In this document: piece by piece, positions 36,191 through 47,530 of the stretch
Layout of the letters: each line of letters begins with the position of its first letter
Position numbering within the stretch: the stretch's first letter is position 1
From: Dioscorea cayenensis subsp. rotundata
Lineage: Eukaryota > Streptophyta > Magnoliopsida > Dioscoreales > Dioscoreaceae
Assembly: GCF_009730915.1 (NCBI RefSeq)
Contig: NC_052489.1
Location: 25,909,916 to 25,973,915, forward strand
Length of the DNA stretch: 64,000 bases
Reading direction: 5' to 3'
Position numbers and translations under genes: made by a program
Notes under the pieces: model-generated
What the model was told of the DNA's origin: nothing
Seen by the model: the letters and a program-made list of their open reading frames with translations, nothing else
Database searches by the model: none

Positions 36191-36200
36191 TTATCAAAAG
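36191..36200 (+). repeat. MULE target-site duplication, left copy
   Basis: TTATCAAAAG, identical to 40790-40799. Confidence 0.9.
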
Positions 36201-36545
36201 AATAATGCTACATAGAACGAAAAGATCACAAGAAACCAGCCACACGAATGATGTGGCTGGTGACGTGTATTTTTTTTTAATTAAAAAAAATTAAAAAGAG
36301 AAGAACAAACACGTGATCTCTCTTCTCTAGGGCACGACCGCACAACTCTGTCCTAGTTTATGTGTCTCTCTCTCTCGTGTGAGTCTCGGCCGCTGCTCCT
36401 GGCCTTCGCTTCCTCCCCGTGATCTCTCTTCTCTCTCTCTCTCGTTTGAATGTGTGCTCCCGGTCGCCGTTTGTCTCCCCCGCTCCCGGCCCCCGTCTCG
36501 ACCGTCGCTTCCCTCCCCCACTCTCGGCCACCGCTCCCGGTTGTT
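36201..36545 (+). repeat. MULE terminal inverted repeat, left
   Basis: Pairs with 40440-40789. The inner part is CT/CCG-rich and explains the overlapping frames seen there on both strands. Confidence 0.85.
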
Positions 36546-36889
36546 GCCTCTCTCTTGTTTGGCTTTGAAGAGAAACTAGGGCAAATGTTAGTGGTACACA
36601 AGAGATAGAGAGCGGCGGCCGGCCCGGTGGTGCACGAGAAGCTAGTGCACAGCTCGGCTCGCCTTGAAATCAGGTATAGATGCAATGATGATGCCCTAAA
36701 TTTCTCTCCTTCCCTCGTTTCTCTATAATGATGGCATAGTAGCTTGAATGGCCTAGTAGGCAATCGCTACTATTATTGTTGTAGAGGGAGGGGGAAGGAT
36801 GGGAGAAAATCATGTATGTCGAATCTGAGCCTCTGTTTTGATTTTATTGCTTGATATTTTATATAAATTCAGCATGAATCATTTTGTTA

Positions 36890-36962
36890 CATCGTGTATT
36901 TTTTTTTGTCGATGTGGCTGGTTCGTGTGATCTCTCTTCGCTCTATATAGCATTACTCTTAC
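36890..36962 (+). repeat. internal copy of the MULE terminus
   Basis: GATGTGGCTGGTTCGTGTGA and CTATATAGCATTACTCTTA reproduce the right-hand terminus in the same orientation as the right end. Together with the left TIR this outlines a 760-bp internal unit with its own inverted ends. Confidence 0.8.
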
Positions 36963-37387
36963 TCTTTAGTAATTATGTTCTTGTGGCCATGATGATATGC
37001 TCTATAAAAGAGTATATAGATTGGGTGGCGTGGCAACTTTAGTTGCAGCCCTTGATACATGTTTATCCATGCGAAAGAATAGAGGGAAAGATCTGAGCCT
37101 TTGATGAATTATAGAGAATTATCCTATTGGTTTGGTGAATTCTAACTTGATTTCAAAGTTTGACATTAGTGCATCAATGAATGAAAAAAAAAAAACCATT
37201 GGAACTCCCCGCTCATTGGATCTAAATGACTGACTTGAATTGCCATTTGTTTTTGTTTCTCTTGAAGGTTGATAACTGTTGCATTTATCCTAGATACATC
37301 TAATACTATTTCTTCTTGCAATTGATTCTTTCTTGCATCATAAAGCATGGGCTACAAAGAATTTATTGTGTGCTTATTTTGATTATT

Positions 37388-37591
37388 TATTATTTACAGT
37401 ATCTTTTGTTCATTACTAGTGATCAATTGATAGACCTAAAGGTTCTGATCTTCTGATTTCAGGTCAGAGATATATAAAGGTTGCAAAGCCCCCATTTTCG
37501 TCAACTATTTACAATATCTTTTGTTCAGTACCAGTGATCAATTGATAGACCTAAAGGTTCTGATCTTCTGATTTCAGGTCAGAGATATATA
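37388..37591 (+). repeat. about 115-bp direct repeat inside the MULE
   Basis: A segment containing GATCAATTGATAGACCTAAA and a following ttctgatttcaggtcagaga occurs twice, the second copy starting about 115 bp after the first. It lies in the 3' noncoding part behind the transposase. Confidence 0.9.
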
Positions 37592-37599
37592 AAAATACA

Positions 37600-39742
37600 T
37601 TTTTCTTGTTTATGATTATTATTTCTTCAACTTTTGACTTCTTCCTTTTTGATGGTGGACGACCCTTACTCCGCACCTTCAAAGGAGTGAGAAATTATTG
37701 GTGTGGCACAATAGTCGCCTCCGACAACGTAGGTGTAAACTTTTCCTTACAAGTTGTGTTGTCCATCAACTTCTCAATTGCCTCATTCACATATTTCATC
37801 AACAAGTTGTATTTGTCATTTGACTCCGCTCCAAGTTCTACGGCTTTAGTAAAATGAGAGCACAATTTATTGTACCACAGTTTCTCCTCACTTGTTTGTG
37901 GGTCATCGTAACAGTTTTGTACATATGTATGCATGCGTTTGATGTCTTTCCTCCATCGTGGTAAAATATACCTAGAAGGAATGTCTTTCACATTCTTTTC
38001 AATAAGCACATTGCAAATGTGCCTACAAATAATCCCCTTGAACTCAAACAACTGACACGAGCATTTAATGTCAAATTCTTCCTCGTTAGTTTAGACATTG
38101 TATACCACTTGCTTTCTAAATGCACCTTCCTTCCCCTTGATAATGTCGGACACCTGAAATGAACAGACTGCCCTATGTGAACCAATGAGAGTAAGATTGC
38201 AATATATCATGCCTCGCAACTCATCTTCAAACAATTTAAAATTTTCATTTGTGTATGCTTCTTGTAGTTGCTTCTCAAAATAGCAATCGGTGATTAATGG
38301 AAAGCACGAGTTAAATGAAGCAAAATGAGCTTTGTTCTCCTTCTCAATCTTGCTTTTCAAGGCATTATCATATTGCTCAACAAACTGCTTCAATGAAGTC
38401 GGCGGACCAATATAACCATAAAAAATGCATTTACGCTTTCACTTCTTTGAGTAGTAGACATTCCAGCCCAAAATATGCCTTTGACATATACAGGAGCCCA
38501 ACGATCACGAATTTTGAATAGAGAATTTAGCCATTCATTTTTCTCAATTTTATAGTTCGCCATCATCTTCAAGTATGTGTCTTCAAACTCTTGAGAATCA
38601 ACTGCTTCATACGTGATATGTTTCAAAATCTTCTTCATTGCTTTGTATTCATTTAAACCTCCAAGCTTCTCGGGAACATTCTTCATGATATGCCAAAGGC
38701 AAAGGCGATGATGTGAATTTGGAAAAACCAATCGAACTACATCCTGAATAGTCATACACTGATCTGTAATAATTGATTTAGGAGCCTTGCCTGACATACA
38801 CTCTAGCCAAGTTTTGAAGAGCCAAAGATATGTTTCTGTATCCTCTCTGGACAATAAGCCACACCGAAACAATACCGTCTGCCGATGATATTTTCACCGA
38901 CAAACGGAACAAATGGCATGTCATACTTATTTGTCAAGTATGTTGTATCAAAGGAAATTACATCACCAAAAGCTTCATAAGCCGCTATAGACCTCGCATC
39001 TGCCCAGAAAACATTTTTCAAACGACCTTCTTTATCCATGTCAATCAAATGGAAAAATTTTGTGTTTCTTTGTTGCATGCGAGAAAAATATTTTCCAAGT
39101 GCCACGACATCTCCAACGCCAAGCCTAAATTGTCTTGCTTTCGCAATATAATTCCGACAATCTTTTTCAGTGTATGTTAAATTTTCATAACCCCACTTTC
39201 AACTGCTAGGGAATGAAAATTTTTGCTCAGGCTTATCCCTGTTTGGTCGTTTAATTCAAACCTTCTTTTGACATATGCATCAAATTTTTTATTGTACTTT
39301 TGGAAACGAGCTTTTTGTAGGCTAAGTGCATGATTGTACTCCAAATTAACACTAGAAATGGTAAATCGGCCATCATTGCCAACAATGACATTAATTCTTG
39401 CCGAACAATTTACTTTGGCGGATAGTCTTGGGTTGAAGGAGTTTTTTGAAGTAGATATTCTTTTGCCACCTCTTGCAAATGCTAGCGTGTAATATTTTAA
39501 TTTTCCATCATCATCTAATCTCGTGCTTTTTTTGGTGATGCCAACCCTTCACGCCGCGCATATTGGACATACAACTTATAAACTTCTTCTTCAGAATCAA
39601 GGATCATACCGGCCCCTGATACAATAATTTCAACTAAATTCTTTTCTACCGATTTTTCTTTGGCATGTATTTCATAATTTGAACATCCAACTTCTACATT
39701 ATCTTTTTCTTGCTCATAACACCCAAGTACCACTTCTTCCAT
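37600..39742 (-). pseudogene. FAR1/FHY3-like MULE transposase, multiply frameshifted
   Basis: Domain order on the minus strand: FAR1 DNA-binding region (about 39620-39400, DSEEEVYKLYVQYAR then KYYTLAFARGGK), the MULE transposase core (about 39000-38600, VISFDTTYLTNKYDMPF, then WLECMSGKAPKSIITDQ) and a SWIM zinc finger (near 38050, CSCQLFEFKGIICRHICNVL). Lesions: frame shifts near 39535, 39190, 38870 and 38415, and in-frame stops near 38090 and 37693. Some frame breaks are one-base changes in short homopolymers. A functional domesticated FAR1 gene is ruled out by these breaks and by the surrounding TIRs. Confidence 0.9.
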
Positions 39743-40379
39743 GTTCTTGCTTTAGGTATATGTCTAAAAACAAAGTATACAAATATTTAGAAAACATGAA
39801 GCAAAGCAATGGTTTATAATCCTAAATAACTCCATCATTAAAAAAATAAAGATGATGCCTAAATAACTCCAAAAATAATTCAGATACATTGCCAACAAAT
39901 AAAAATAATCCATATAATGCCTAAATAACTCCATGAAATTTTTGGTTTATAATCATAAAGAGAAATCCACCATAAAAAAACAAAAATCCTTAAAAACCAC
40001 AAAAACCACAAAAAATGTCGACACACACATCTATATATGTATTTTAGCAGTACATACACCAAATCAACATGGATTAATCCATTCATAACTATGGTTCAAT
40101 GGAGTGGATTATTTAGCTACAAGAATCAGTTATAAGTAACACAACCTAAGCCATAATTAATTAAATGTGTAAACTATTAAATCATATATAATGCTGTTAA
40201 ACACATTCCAACAAACAAGGAATTGGTTTTCCCAAACCATTGTGCTCCCATAACAATGCCAAATAACAAGGGAATCAACACCGTAAAACGAACAAAAATT
40301 CTATATAACTCAGACAAATCAAACAAATTATTACAAATCATGAAAAAAAAATCACACCTTTGATATAGCGGAGGCAAGA

Positions 40380-40625
40380 AGCAGGGAATGGAAGCCTCGG
40401 CCTGAACAGGGCCAAGAGCTGAGGAGGAAGCCGCTGCCGGGAGCGGGGGCGGGACATGACGGCCGAGACGAGGGCCGAGAGCGGGGGAGGGAAGCGACGG
40501 CCGGGACAGGAGCCAGGAGCGGGGGAGACGGACCGGGGCCGGGAGCGGGGGAGACGGCCGGCGGCCGGGAACGGGGGAGACAGACGGGGGCCGGGAACAG
40601 GGGAGACGGACGGCGGCCGGGAGCA
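40380..40625 (+). repeat. GC-rich minisatellite in the MULE subterminus
   Basis: Imperfect units of about 30 bp built on GGCCGGGAGCGGGGGAGACGG. The mirror version (ctcccccgctcccgg) is present at 36430-36545 in the left TIR. All frames over this block are shadows. Confidence 0.85.
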
Positions 40626-40789
40626 CACACTCAAACAAGAGAGAGAAAGAGCCAAACGAGAGAGAGAAGAGAGATCATGTGTTTGTTCTTCTCTTTTTAA
40701 TTTTTTTAATTAAAAAAAATACATGTCACCAGCCACATCATTCGTGTGGCTAGTTTCGTGTGATCTTTTCGTTCTATATAGCATTACTC

Positions 40790-40799
40790 TTATCAAAAG
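40790..40799 (+). repeat. MULE target-site duplication, right copy
   Basis: TTATCAAAAG, identical to 36191-36200. Confidence 0.9.
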
Positions 40800-41873
40800 G
40801 AGTTTCAACTTGCTAAAAATAGCGGTAGGTAGTGGTGTCAACCAGGCTAACATAAACCTGAGTTGACACAATCATTGTGTAAGTTTAGATCAACTCAACC
40901 TCCTTACTAAACGCACCGGGATGACACAACCCCGCTGACGTTCAAGAAGTCGCCCTAATACAAGACATGACCAAGACCAGGTGAATTTGTGTTGTGTTTA
41001 TTAGTCCGGTATTTTTAAAAATAAAAGATAAAAATTCCAACAGTCCATAATTTTTTATTTCAAAACATTCCATAATTTTTGTTTTAAGAAAAAAATAAAT
41101 TAAACAATTAAATTACACGAAAACAAAAAACCACAGAATTGAAAATCCATAAAATCCTGGCTCTAATAGTGAAATCAAGGCTGTCTTGATAGCAAGAATT
41201 AAAAATTGATTTATCTCTATTTAATCAATTCACATTAAATCTTTTGCGTAGTTTGTAGGGCGTTTGTCTTACTAACAAGATGGTTTCAAACTTTAACTCT
41301 CTTAAGATGAAAACCCAGTTATTATAAAGCTTGTGTTTGCATTGCACACATGTGCTCTCTAACGTGTAGCGTGTACCCATATTTGTCAAATGAAAAAATA
41401 CACTTACTCCACTTACGCCAAATGTTCATAAAGATTATACAGATATAAAGAAAATCCCAAGTTGCCAAATACTACTACCTAGATTATTTCTCAAGAGGAA
41501 CAGAACTCCATCATAGTGATGAGGAAGCTAACCAGTCCAAATATAGATTAATAGTATAAAGTTCAATATCCAGCCGGCCGGACGTAGGCATTGTAGAAAA
41601 AAGTAACATGGCATTTCAACAACAATGCTACGAAACACAAATGTGGTGGCTAGTAGGTCATTTGCCTTATCTTTTTCTCAAGTTATTTATAATGAAAATT
41701 TTATTGTTTCAAATGAATCAATCGAAATATTTGTTTTTTTTTTTAAAAAAAAAGACATACTTCTAAAGAATGCTAGTTCTAGTTTGAATCTAATTAGTCC
41801 TTTGTCATTAAGAAAATTATAAAAGTTGGCTCAACTTAATGTTTAGGTTCCAAGATTTAAAGTCAACCAAACA

Positions 41874-41909
<36 letters not shown>

Positions 41910-42383
41910 CACCAAAAATACATTAAATTCCTCAAATTATGAATTGCAGTAAAATTCTATATAAATTTTTTTTACCAATAAGTTAAATAGCTGAAGAATA
42001 ATAGTACCATTGTCTCTCATACAAAGTTTAAAAGTTTAATTATTTTTTATAACAAAACAGTAATAATAATAATACTAATAAATTAAATATTTTTATAAAA
42101 AGTACATGTTTCCATTATTAAATTGGGAATTTGGCTTTACATATTAATAAATTTAATCTAATTTTTTTTAAAGCAAAACATCATAAATTCATTTACTAAA
42201 CAAATAGAATCATGTAGCACATGGTCCCAAAAAAAAAAAAAGTCACTTAAAGCTACAAACTTACAAGAAGTTATTGCCAATATATTATTAGACCAGATAA
42301 ATCAAATCCATTCCCGTTATCGAAGTACACACATATATATAGAATTTACATCCACTATGGACATTCATAGACAACAAAATATA
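40800..42383. other. AT-rich spacer, no gene seen
   Basis: Contains a GA microsatellite (41875-41906). A ggtgtcaaccaggctaac stretch near 40835 may be transposon debris. No supported ORF. Confidence 0.55.
41875..41906 (+). repeat. (GA)n microsatellite
   Basis: About 16 GA units. Confidence 0.95.
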
Positions 42384-42563
42384 GGGATGTTTAATTATCA
42401 TCCGTTGGATCATATGATCCAACGACTGACATCAATGAACAGTATTACTATTTATTTTACTATTTCAAACAATAATTACTATATATATATTACTATAGTA
42501 GATACTGTATATATATCATTGTTAGCCATTGGATCGAAATTCAATCGTTGATAATGAACATCC
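42384..42563. mobile_element. small foldback MITE-like element
   Basis: The left end GGGATGTTTAATTATCATCC is approximately the inverted complement of the right end TTGATAATGAACATCC. A palindromic TTGGATCATATGATCCAA lies just inside the left end. 180 bp, AT-rich, no coding, target duplication unclear. Confidence 0.6.
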
Positions 42564-42730
42564 ATAGAGAATTAGTCCTCATATATATAGATAAATCAAG
42601 GACACGGATTTTAATCTTTTGAATTAAGAAAGAAATAAAATATCTCTTACTCTATGAATACTAAATTCAATTCTAATTAAGTAAAATTATTTAGTTTATT
42701 AATAAAAAAACCTTATTGAAAATCAATAGA

Positions 42731-42829
42731 GATCAAATAAATAAATAAAAATCAAAACTAGAAGAATTAGAAATACCAGAGATCAAATAAATAAATAAAA
42801 ATCAAAACTAGAAGAATTAGAAATACCAG
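42731..42829 (+). repeat. 50-bp exact tandem duplication
   Basis: The unit beginning GATCAAATAAATAAATAAAA is repeated once, at 42781, without visible change. No gene overlaps. Confidence 0.95.
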
Positions 42830-44137
42830 TGAATAACACCCTTGGTCAGGCAATAGAATCTCTCTCAAGTCAATGATGGAAAGTTTAACATTTATCCATA
42901 TTTACCTAAAAATAAAAAAATCACTCTTCTCCATACTGTCTTGAGATTATTTTTGAAATTAGTGAAATATAATACAAATTATAACTTGGTTAAACTAAAT
43001 TTAAATCCAAATTATAAATTTATTTGATATTTATTAGTGTCTTCGATCATCTTCTAAGTCAAATATATGTAATTAAATGCTGAAACATCATCTTGGATGT
43101 ATCATTTGAAAGACTAATCAACCAATTAATATAAAAAGTAATTCATGAACTACAAAAAGAATGAGATATACATAAAAAAAAAAACAATGAAATACGCATA
43201 TATAAAATACTACTTCTCCATGGAAGTAAAATATATCAAGAAACCCTAGCTACAACTTACAAGGCTATTTAAAAGCAGACTAATTTTAACTTTTAACTTA
43301 TTCCCATAAACGGAATACATATATTCACTCCAGACACAAACAACCATATTTGGCAGGCAGACTTTATACTCAATAATATTATAGTCCAAATCAAATATAA
43401 ATAACCATATTTGGCAGGCATGACTTCAAGGAAAATCACACAGCTTAATTAATTATTCCTAATTAATAATATAATAAGGCAGCGAGAAAAAAAAAACCAG
43501 GAGATCAGCAGATATAAAAAAAACTACATGATAAATTACTGAAGATTTGAGTACTTTCACCGCAGTTTTCAATAAAGGAATTTAACTATAGGTCAAAAGA
43601 TGGAATCCAATGGCAAAGCTCAACCATTTATATATATATATATATATAACGGTATATATGATGAGAAAAACAAGTTGTCTCAGCTGTTAACCATCAACTC
43701 CCCAGGAACAACTCAGACAGCATTGTAGCCATTGCTGCTGGAGCTTTTCAGATGAGTATCAGTAGTACAGGCAGAGAAATCAAAGCTAGATATCCTTTTG
43801 ATATCTGGCAGAGTAGCTAGTGAGTGTGGTTCAAAGTTCCAACAGGCAACAGGCAACAGGCCACATGCATGTGTGAAACAATGTATAGTGGAGACTAAAG
43901 ACACTTATTATTAATACTTTCATCAGACTTCACTTGGAGCTAGATTCCCAACAAAAGAAAGAACAAAAAAAAAAACAAAGAGATACAAAAGGTAACACAA
44001 ATCACATGGAACTAACTTCATGCATAAAATAAAGATCCAAATACACAAAATAACTAGCTCTTTGAATGTGTGTTGAAAAAAGTAAAATAAAATAAAATAC
44101 AGAAAATTAAAGGATAAGAAGAATAAGGAAAATTAAA
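42830..44137. other. spacer, likely including the 3' part of the MIR319 primary transcript
   Basis: AT-rich with a TA repeat near 43629-43650. The 43680-43910 patch is less AT-rich and includes a short 12-bp direct repeat (caacaggcaaca). It may belong to the pri-miRNA, but nothing proves this. Confidence 0.4.
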
Positions 44138-44342
44138 GAGAGGGAGCTCCCTTCAGTCCAAGCATGGGGAGGAAGGGGTGGAATCATCTCCCGCATCATT
44201 CATTCATTCACAGAGTACTTTGAGTTTGATTCAGTTTGGTGTCCATCTTTATAGTGTTTCTACCGAGTGTTTGAATGAATGAGTCGGCAGCGAATTCAAT
44301 CCCCTAGACCGACCATGAGTGGACTGAAGGAAGCTCCCTCTC
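44138..44342 (-). ncRNA. MIR319: MIR319 precursor hairpin
   Basis: Minus strand. The mature sequence at 44161-44141 is TTGGACTGAAGGGAGCTCCC followed by T, an exact match to plant miR319 as I know it. It lies on the 3' arm, as in all MIR319 genes. The 5' arm at 44336-44317 carries the star, GAGCTTCCTTCAGTCCACTC, pairing with few mismatches. Inward, CCGACTCATTCATTCA pairs with GTGAATGAATGAATGATGCGG, the second conserved duplex characteristic of miR319/miR159 precursors cut loop-to-base. Family targets are TCP transcription factors controlling leaf growth. The pri-miRNA promoter should lie to the right of 44342. No lesion is seen in either duplex. Confidence 0.96.
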
Positions 44343-46928
44343 TATAACCGTTGTCTCAAATATATATATATTGATATTCATTTATGAATCTTCAATAGCC
44401 ATTTGTTTGGTATGTATATATATAGTTGCTAAATGAAGAAAAACGAAAAATTGGTGGAAAACTTAAATCCAATTCTGTAGAAAGAAGTGACCATGTGTGT
44501 ATATATATATTTATATATTCATTGGAATAGTTGCTAGACTAAGAAAGACAAAGATCAAGTATTTAGGTAGAAAAAAGTGATCAGACATATCTGCCTATCA
44601 AGTCTTATCTGATGTATTTTGATCACATACAACTAGGATTTTTCATCTTGAATAAAAAGAAAAAAAAAAAATATATGTAGTCCATTAAGGTCCCCTCTAA
44701 TAAAACTAAGCTCAGATACACAAATTCAGAGTCAAACTCAGACAAACACTTTCAGAAACACACACACACACACACAAAAAATATCTTGCATACCTTTTTA
44801 GAGTTTCCTCAAGAGTAATACAAGTTCTAAGACAAACACAAAGAAGAAAGTCCCTAAGAGAAAGCAATTAGAGTATGTCTATCTATACATGCTTTCCATA
44901 TTAACAAGTAGAGTTATGAACACATCACAAGAGAAAAGCCCTTATATAAAGCCATCAACAGACTCCACAATTGGAAAAGAAAAAGAAAAAGTTCAAGTGG
45001 TGATGCAAAGGTAGCAAGCACAAATCACAAGAGAGTCCAAAGAACCAAAACTAAATAAATAAATATAAAAAAAGTAACTAGCTAGAAAAGGCTGTCTTTC
45101 TCCAAGAAACACAACTACCAAGACTCACCCACAGAAGATGGAAAAAAGATACGCTTTGGTTTCTAGCTTTTTCTTCCCCTTCTTTTTTCTTCTGAAAAAA
45201 CCAGTAGAATAACTCATCAGAAAGACAAGAGAAATACAGTTGAGAGGAAATGAAGGAAAGCGACAGAAGATATAGAAAAAAAAATCTAGAGAAAAGATGA
45301 AGGTGAGATGGAGAAAGGCTTGAAGGTTATCTGGCTATCCATGAGATAGAAGAAGTTCCACATGTTGGAAAGAGTCATAGCCATCACATACATAGGAAAC
45401 AGTGAAGATATAGATATAGAGATAGAGATAGAGGTGGAGAGAGAGATGGTAGTGAAAGGCAAGGTCAGAAGCACAGACAAACTCTTGATCTGGGACTGGG
45501 TGGTGTACTGATCATCTTTGTTTGACCGTGACTGTGAACAGTACCAACATTATAGGAATTCGGTATTTAATAAGAACTGGTACATTACATTCTTCAGAGT
45601 GCTTGTGACTTTATATCATGTATGCTAGTGTATTGGACTTTTTGTAAAATTCAATGTATAATTCTCAAAATATTATAATTATATATATATATATATATTT
45701 TTTTTTTTTTGGAGTGTTTGGTTGTCAGGAGTGTGAAGGGGAGGAGTTAAATACCTCCTTATTTTATGAGGTTCAAATTTGTTTTATGTAAATATATATT
45801 ATTTATCCTTCAGTCACATCTTATAAGGGAGTCAAACTTTTGATTTTTCATTGAGAGTCAAATATCTTATCATTCAATCATTGTAATGATGACAATGTCA
45901 CAGTCTATGTAGCTAACTTCTCTATCTCTCAATTATGCATTGTCGAATCCTTGAGTTCTCTAATGGGAATCATGTATCTTATCATTTGGATATTGTGGTG
46001 GTAAATATAATGATCTTGTCTATTGTATAAAATAAAATTCTTAAATTAAATTATTATTATTTAATTTTTGATAAAAAATATATTAGTTCATTATAAATAC
46101 AAAAGTTATGTATTTATTTATTTTATTTTATATTTTGAGTCTTAATCATTTATAAAATTAATTTTTAACATTATTGTAACATCTTATCAGTTTTTTATTT
46201 AATTTAGATTTTAATTATTAATTAAAATATTTGTTTATTTTTAAAAATATAAATATCTCCTGCACCTGTTATGTACATATGCATGCTTAATTTAAAATTA
46301 AGTACATAAGACACGGTAGAATATTGGATGCGATATGCATGATGAGCATAACTCATAACAAACAATATCATAAATATTTTTTAAATTATCATTGCTATGG
46401 ATTTTCAGTGCTTATTACTCTTTTAGAGAAATAAATGTTTATAATTAAAATACATATATACCCATATATATAAACATAGTTTGAATTATTAATTATAAAA
46501 AAATATACTTTAAACCCAACACCATTGATTTGTAGCGAAAGACGTGGTGTGGAGATTTAAGAACTTATCCTCAATTATAGGTTTTGAATTTGTTGCTCAC
46601 ATGCAGTATCATGGAATGACTTGTGATCCATTAATATGCCTCATGACTAAAGTACATTTGTCATATTTGTTAAATATATATATATATATATATATATATT
46701 TCAAGATACTTGACAATGCTGAGAAGAACCACACATTAACAAATAAAAAAAAAGAAATAAATTCTGAGAAGAACCACACATTAACAAATAATTAAAAAAA
46801 AAAAGAAAGAAATAATAGTCAAACATATCATCAGGTGAGAACAAGCTGATGAAAAAGAATCTTTCCAAAGAGCATTCTAGCTATGATATATATTAATATA
46901 TAAATATATATATATATATATATAATAA
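44343..46928. other. spacer upstream of MIR319, no protein gene seen
   Basis: 44343-45550 is moderately AT-rich and pyrimidine-rich on the minus strand, plausible for the pri-miRNA promoter and leader. No TATA box can be assigned with confidence among many TA repeats. The frame at 45286-45480 is low-complexity Ser/Ile-rich and rejected. The rest is AT-rich with TA repeats near 45682 and 46676. Confidence 0.5.
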
Positions 46929-47320
46929 TGTTAAGAATATATGTTATAAATGTAAAGATAGTAATAAGAATAGAGAACCAGAGTATTTACCAAAAACCCT
47001 GAAGAATTAAGTTCTTCTTCTTTCTTCTTTTATTTCTCTCTTTTCATTCTCTTCTCTATATCCCAAAGTATACAAAATGAGGGGGTATTTATAGGGTTAC
47101 AAGAGTTGAATGAACGGCCAGGATCGATTCGATCCGACGGTCCAAAATACCCTGGTTGGTGGAATAGTAATAGTACCGGCGGCTGCTACAGTACCACATG
47201 GGCAGTGCTACAGATGTTGCTGACGATCACAGAATCTCTAGAAGTTGCTATAATAATGTCGATCATTACGAGTGAAATTGCTACAGTGAGGGCATCCATT
47301 AAAAATATTTGTTTATAACA
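46929..47320 (-). repeat. copia 3' LTR
   Basis: Begins TGTTAAGA and ends TTATAACA. Pairs with 52954-53356. Confidence 0.92.
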
Positions 47321-47339
47321 CTCCCCTGGATGCCTACGA

Positions 47340-47530
47340 CCAAAATGATATGCCTCGTTAAAACCTTGCTAGGGAAAAACCCGATAGGGATAAAAACCCT
47401 AGCTAAGGAAAAAGAGTACACTATCCTTGATACATTTGAGGGTTACTGCCTCATTAAAAACCTTGCCTCGGAAAAACCCATTGGGACAAAAACCTTGGCG
47501 AAGGGAAAAAGAGTACAGTCTCCCCCTCAA
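47340..47530 (+). repeat. duplicated motif in the copia 3' noncoding region
   Basis: Two diverged copies, about 97 bp apart, of a block built on gcctcgttaaaaccttgc, ggaaaaaccc and ggaaaaagagtaca. They lie between the RNase H end and the 3' LTR, and explain the open frame at 47309-47545, which is not a gene. Confidence 0.8.

Larger units (their letters stand above)
36201..40789 (-). mobile_element. Mutator-like element (MULE) with FAR1-type transposase
   Basis: A 4.6-kb element bounded by a perfect 10-bp target duplication. Its ends are long inverted repeats: the outer about 130 bp are near-identical (AATGCTAYATAGAACGAAAA, CCAGCCACACGAATGATGTG), and similarity continues through a GC-rich block to about 36545 and 40440. 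Inside, a minus-strand FAR1/FHY3-like transposase is decayed. A third, internal copy of the terminus in inverted orientation lies at 36890-36962. The intact boundaries show a simple insertion that aged in place. Confidence 0.92.

Noticed and set aside
36327..36763. Overlapping Arg/Glu- and Ser/Pro-rich frames
   Set aside because: CT/CCG low-complexity sequence of the left MULE TIR, mirrored at the right end.
37600..39742. A domesticated FAR1/FHY3 transcription factor gene
   Set aside because: Multiple frame breaks, and it lies within intact MULE ends and target duplication.
40177..40713. Several overlapping open frames on both strands (Pro/Arg/Ser-rich)
   Set aside because: They are shadows of the GC-rich minisatellite in the MULE terminus; no codon or domain signal.
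42731..42829. CRISPR-like repeat
   Set aside because: Only two directly adjacent units without spacers, in a plant nuclear genome.
45286..45480. Ser/Ile-rich 64-codon minus-strand frame upstream of MIR319
   Set aside because: Low-complexity (gatata repeats); more likely part of the pri-miRNA promoter or leader.
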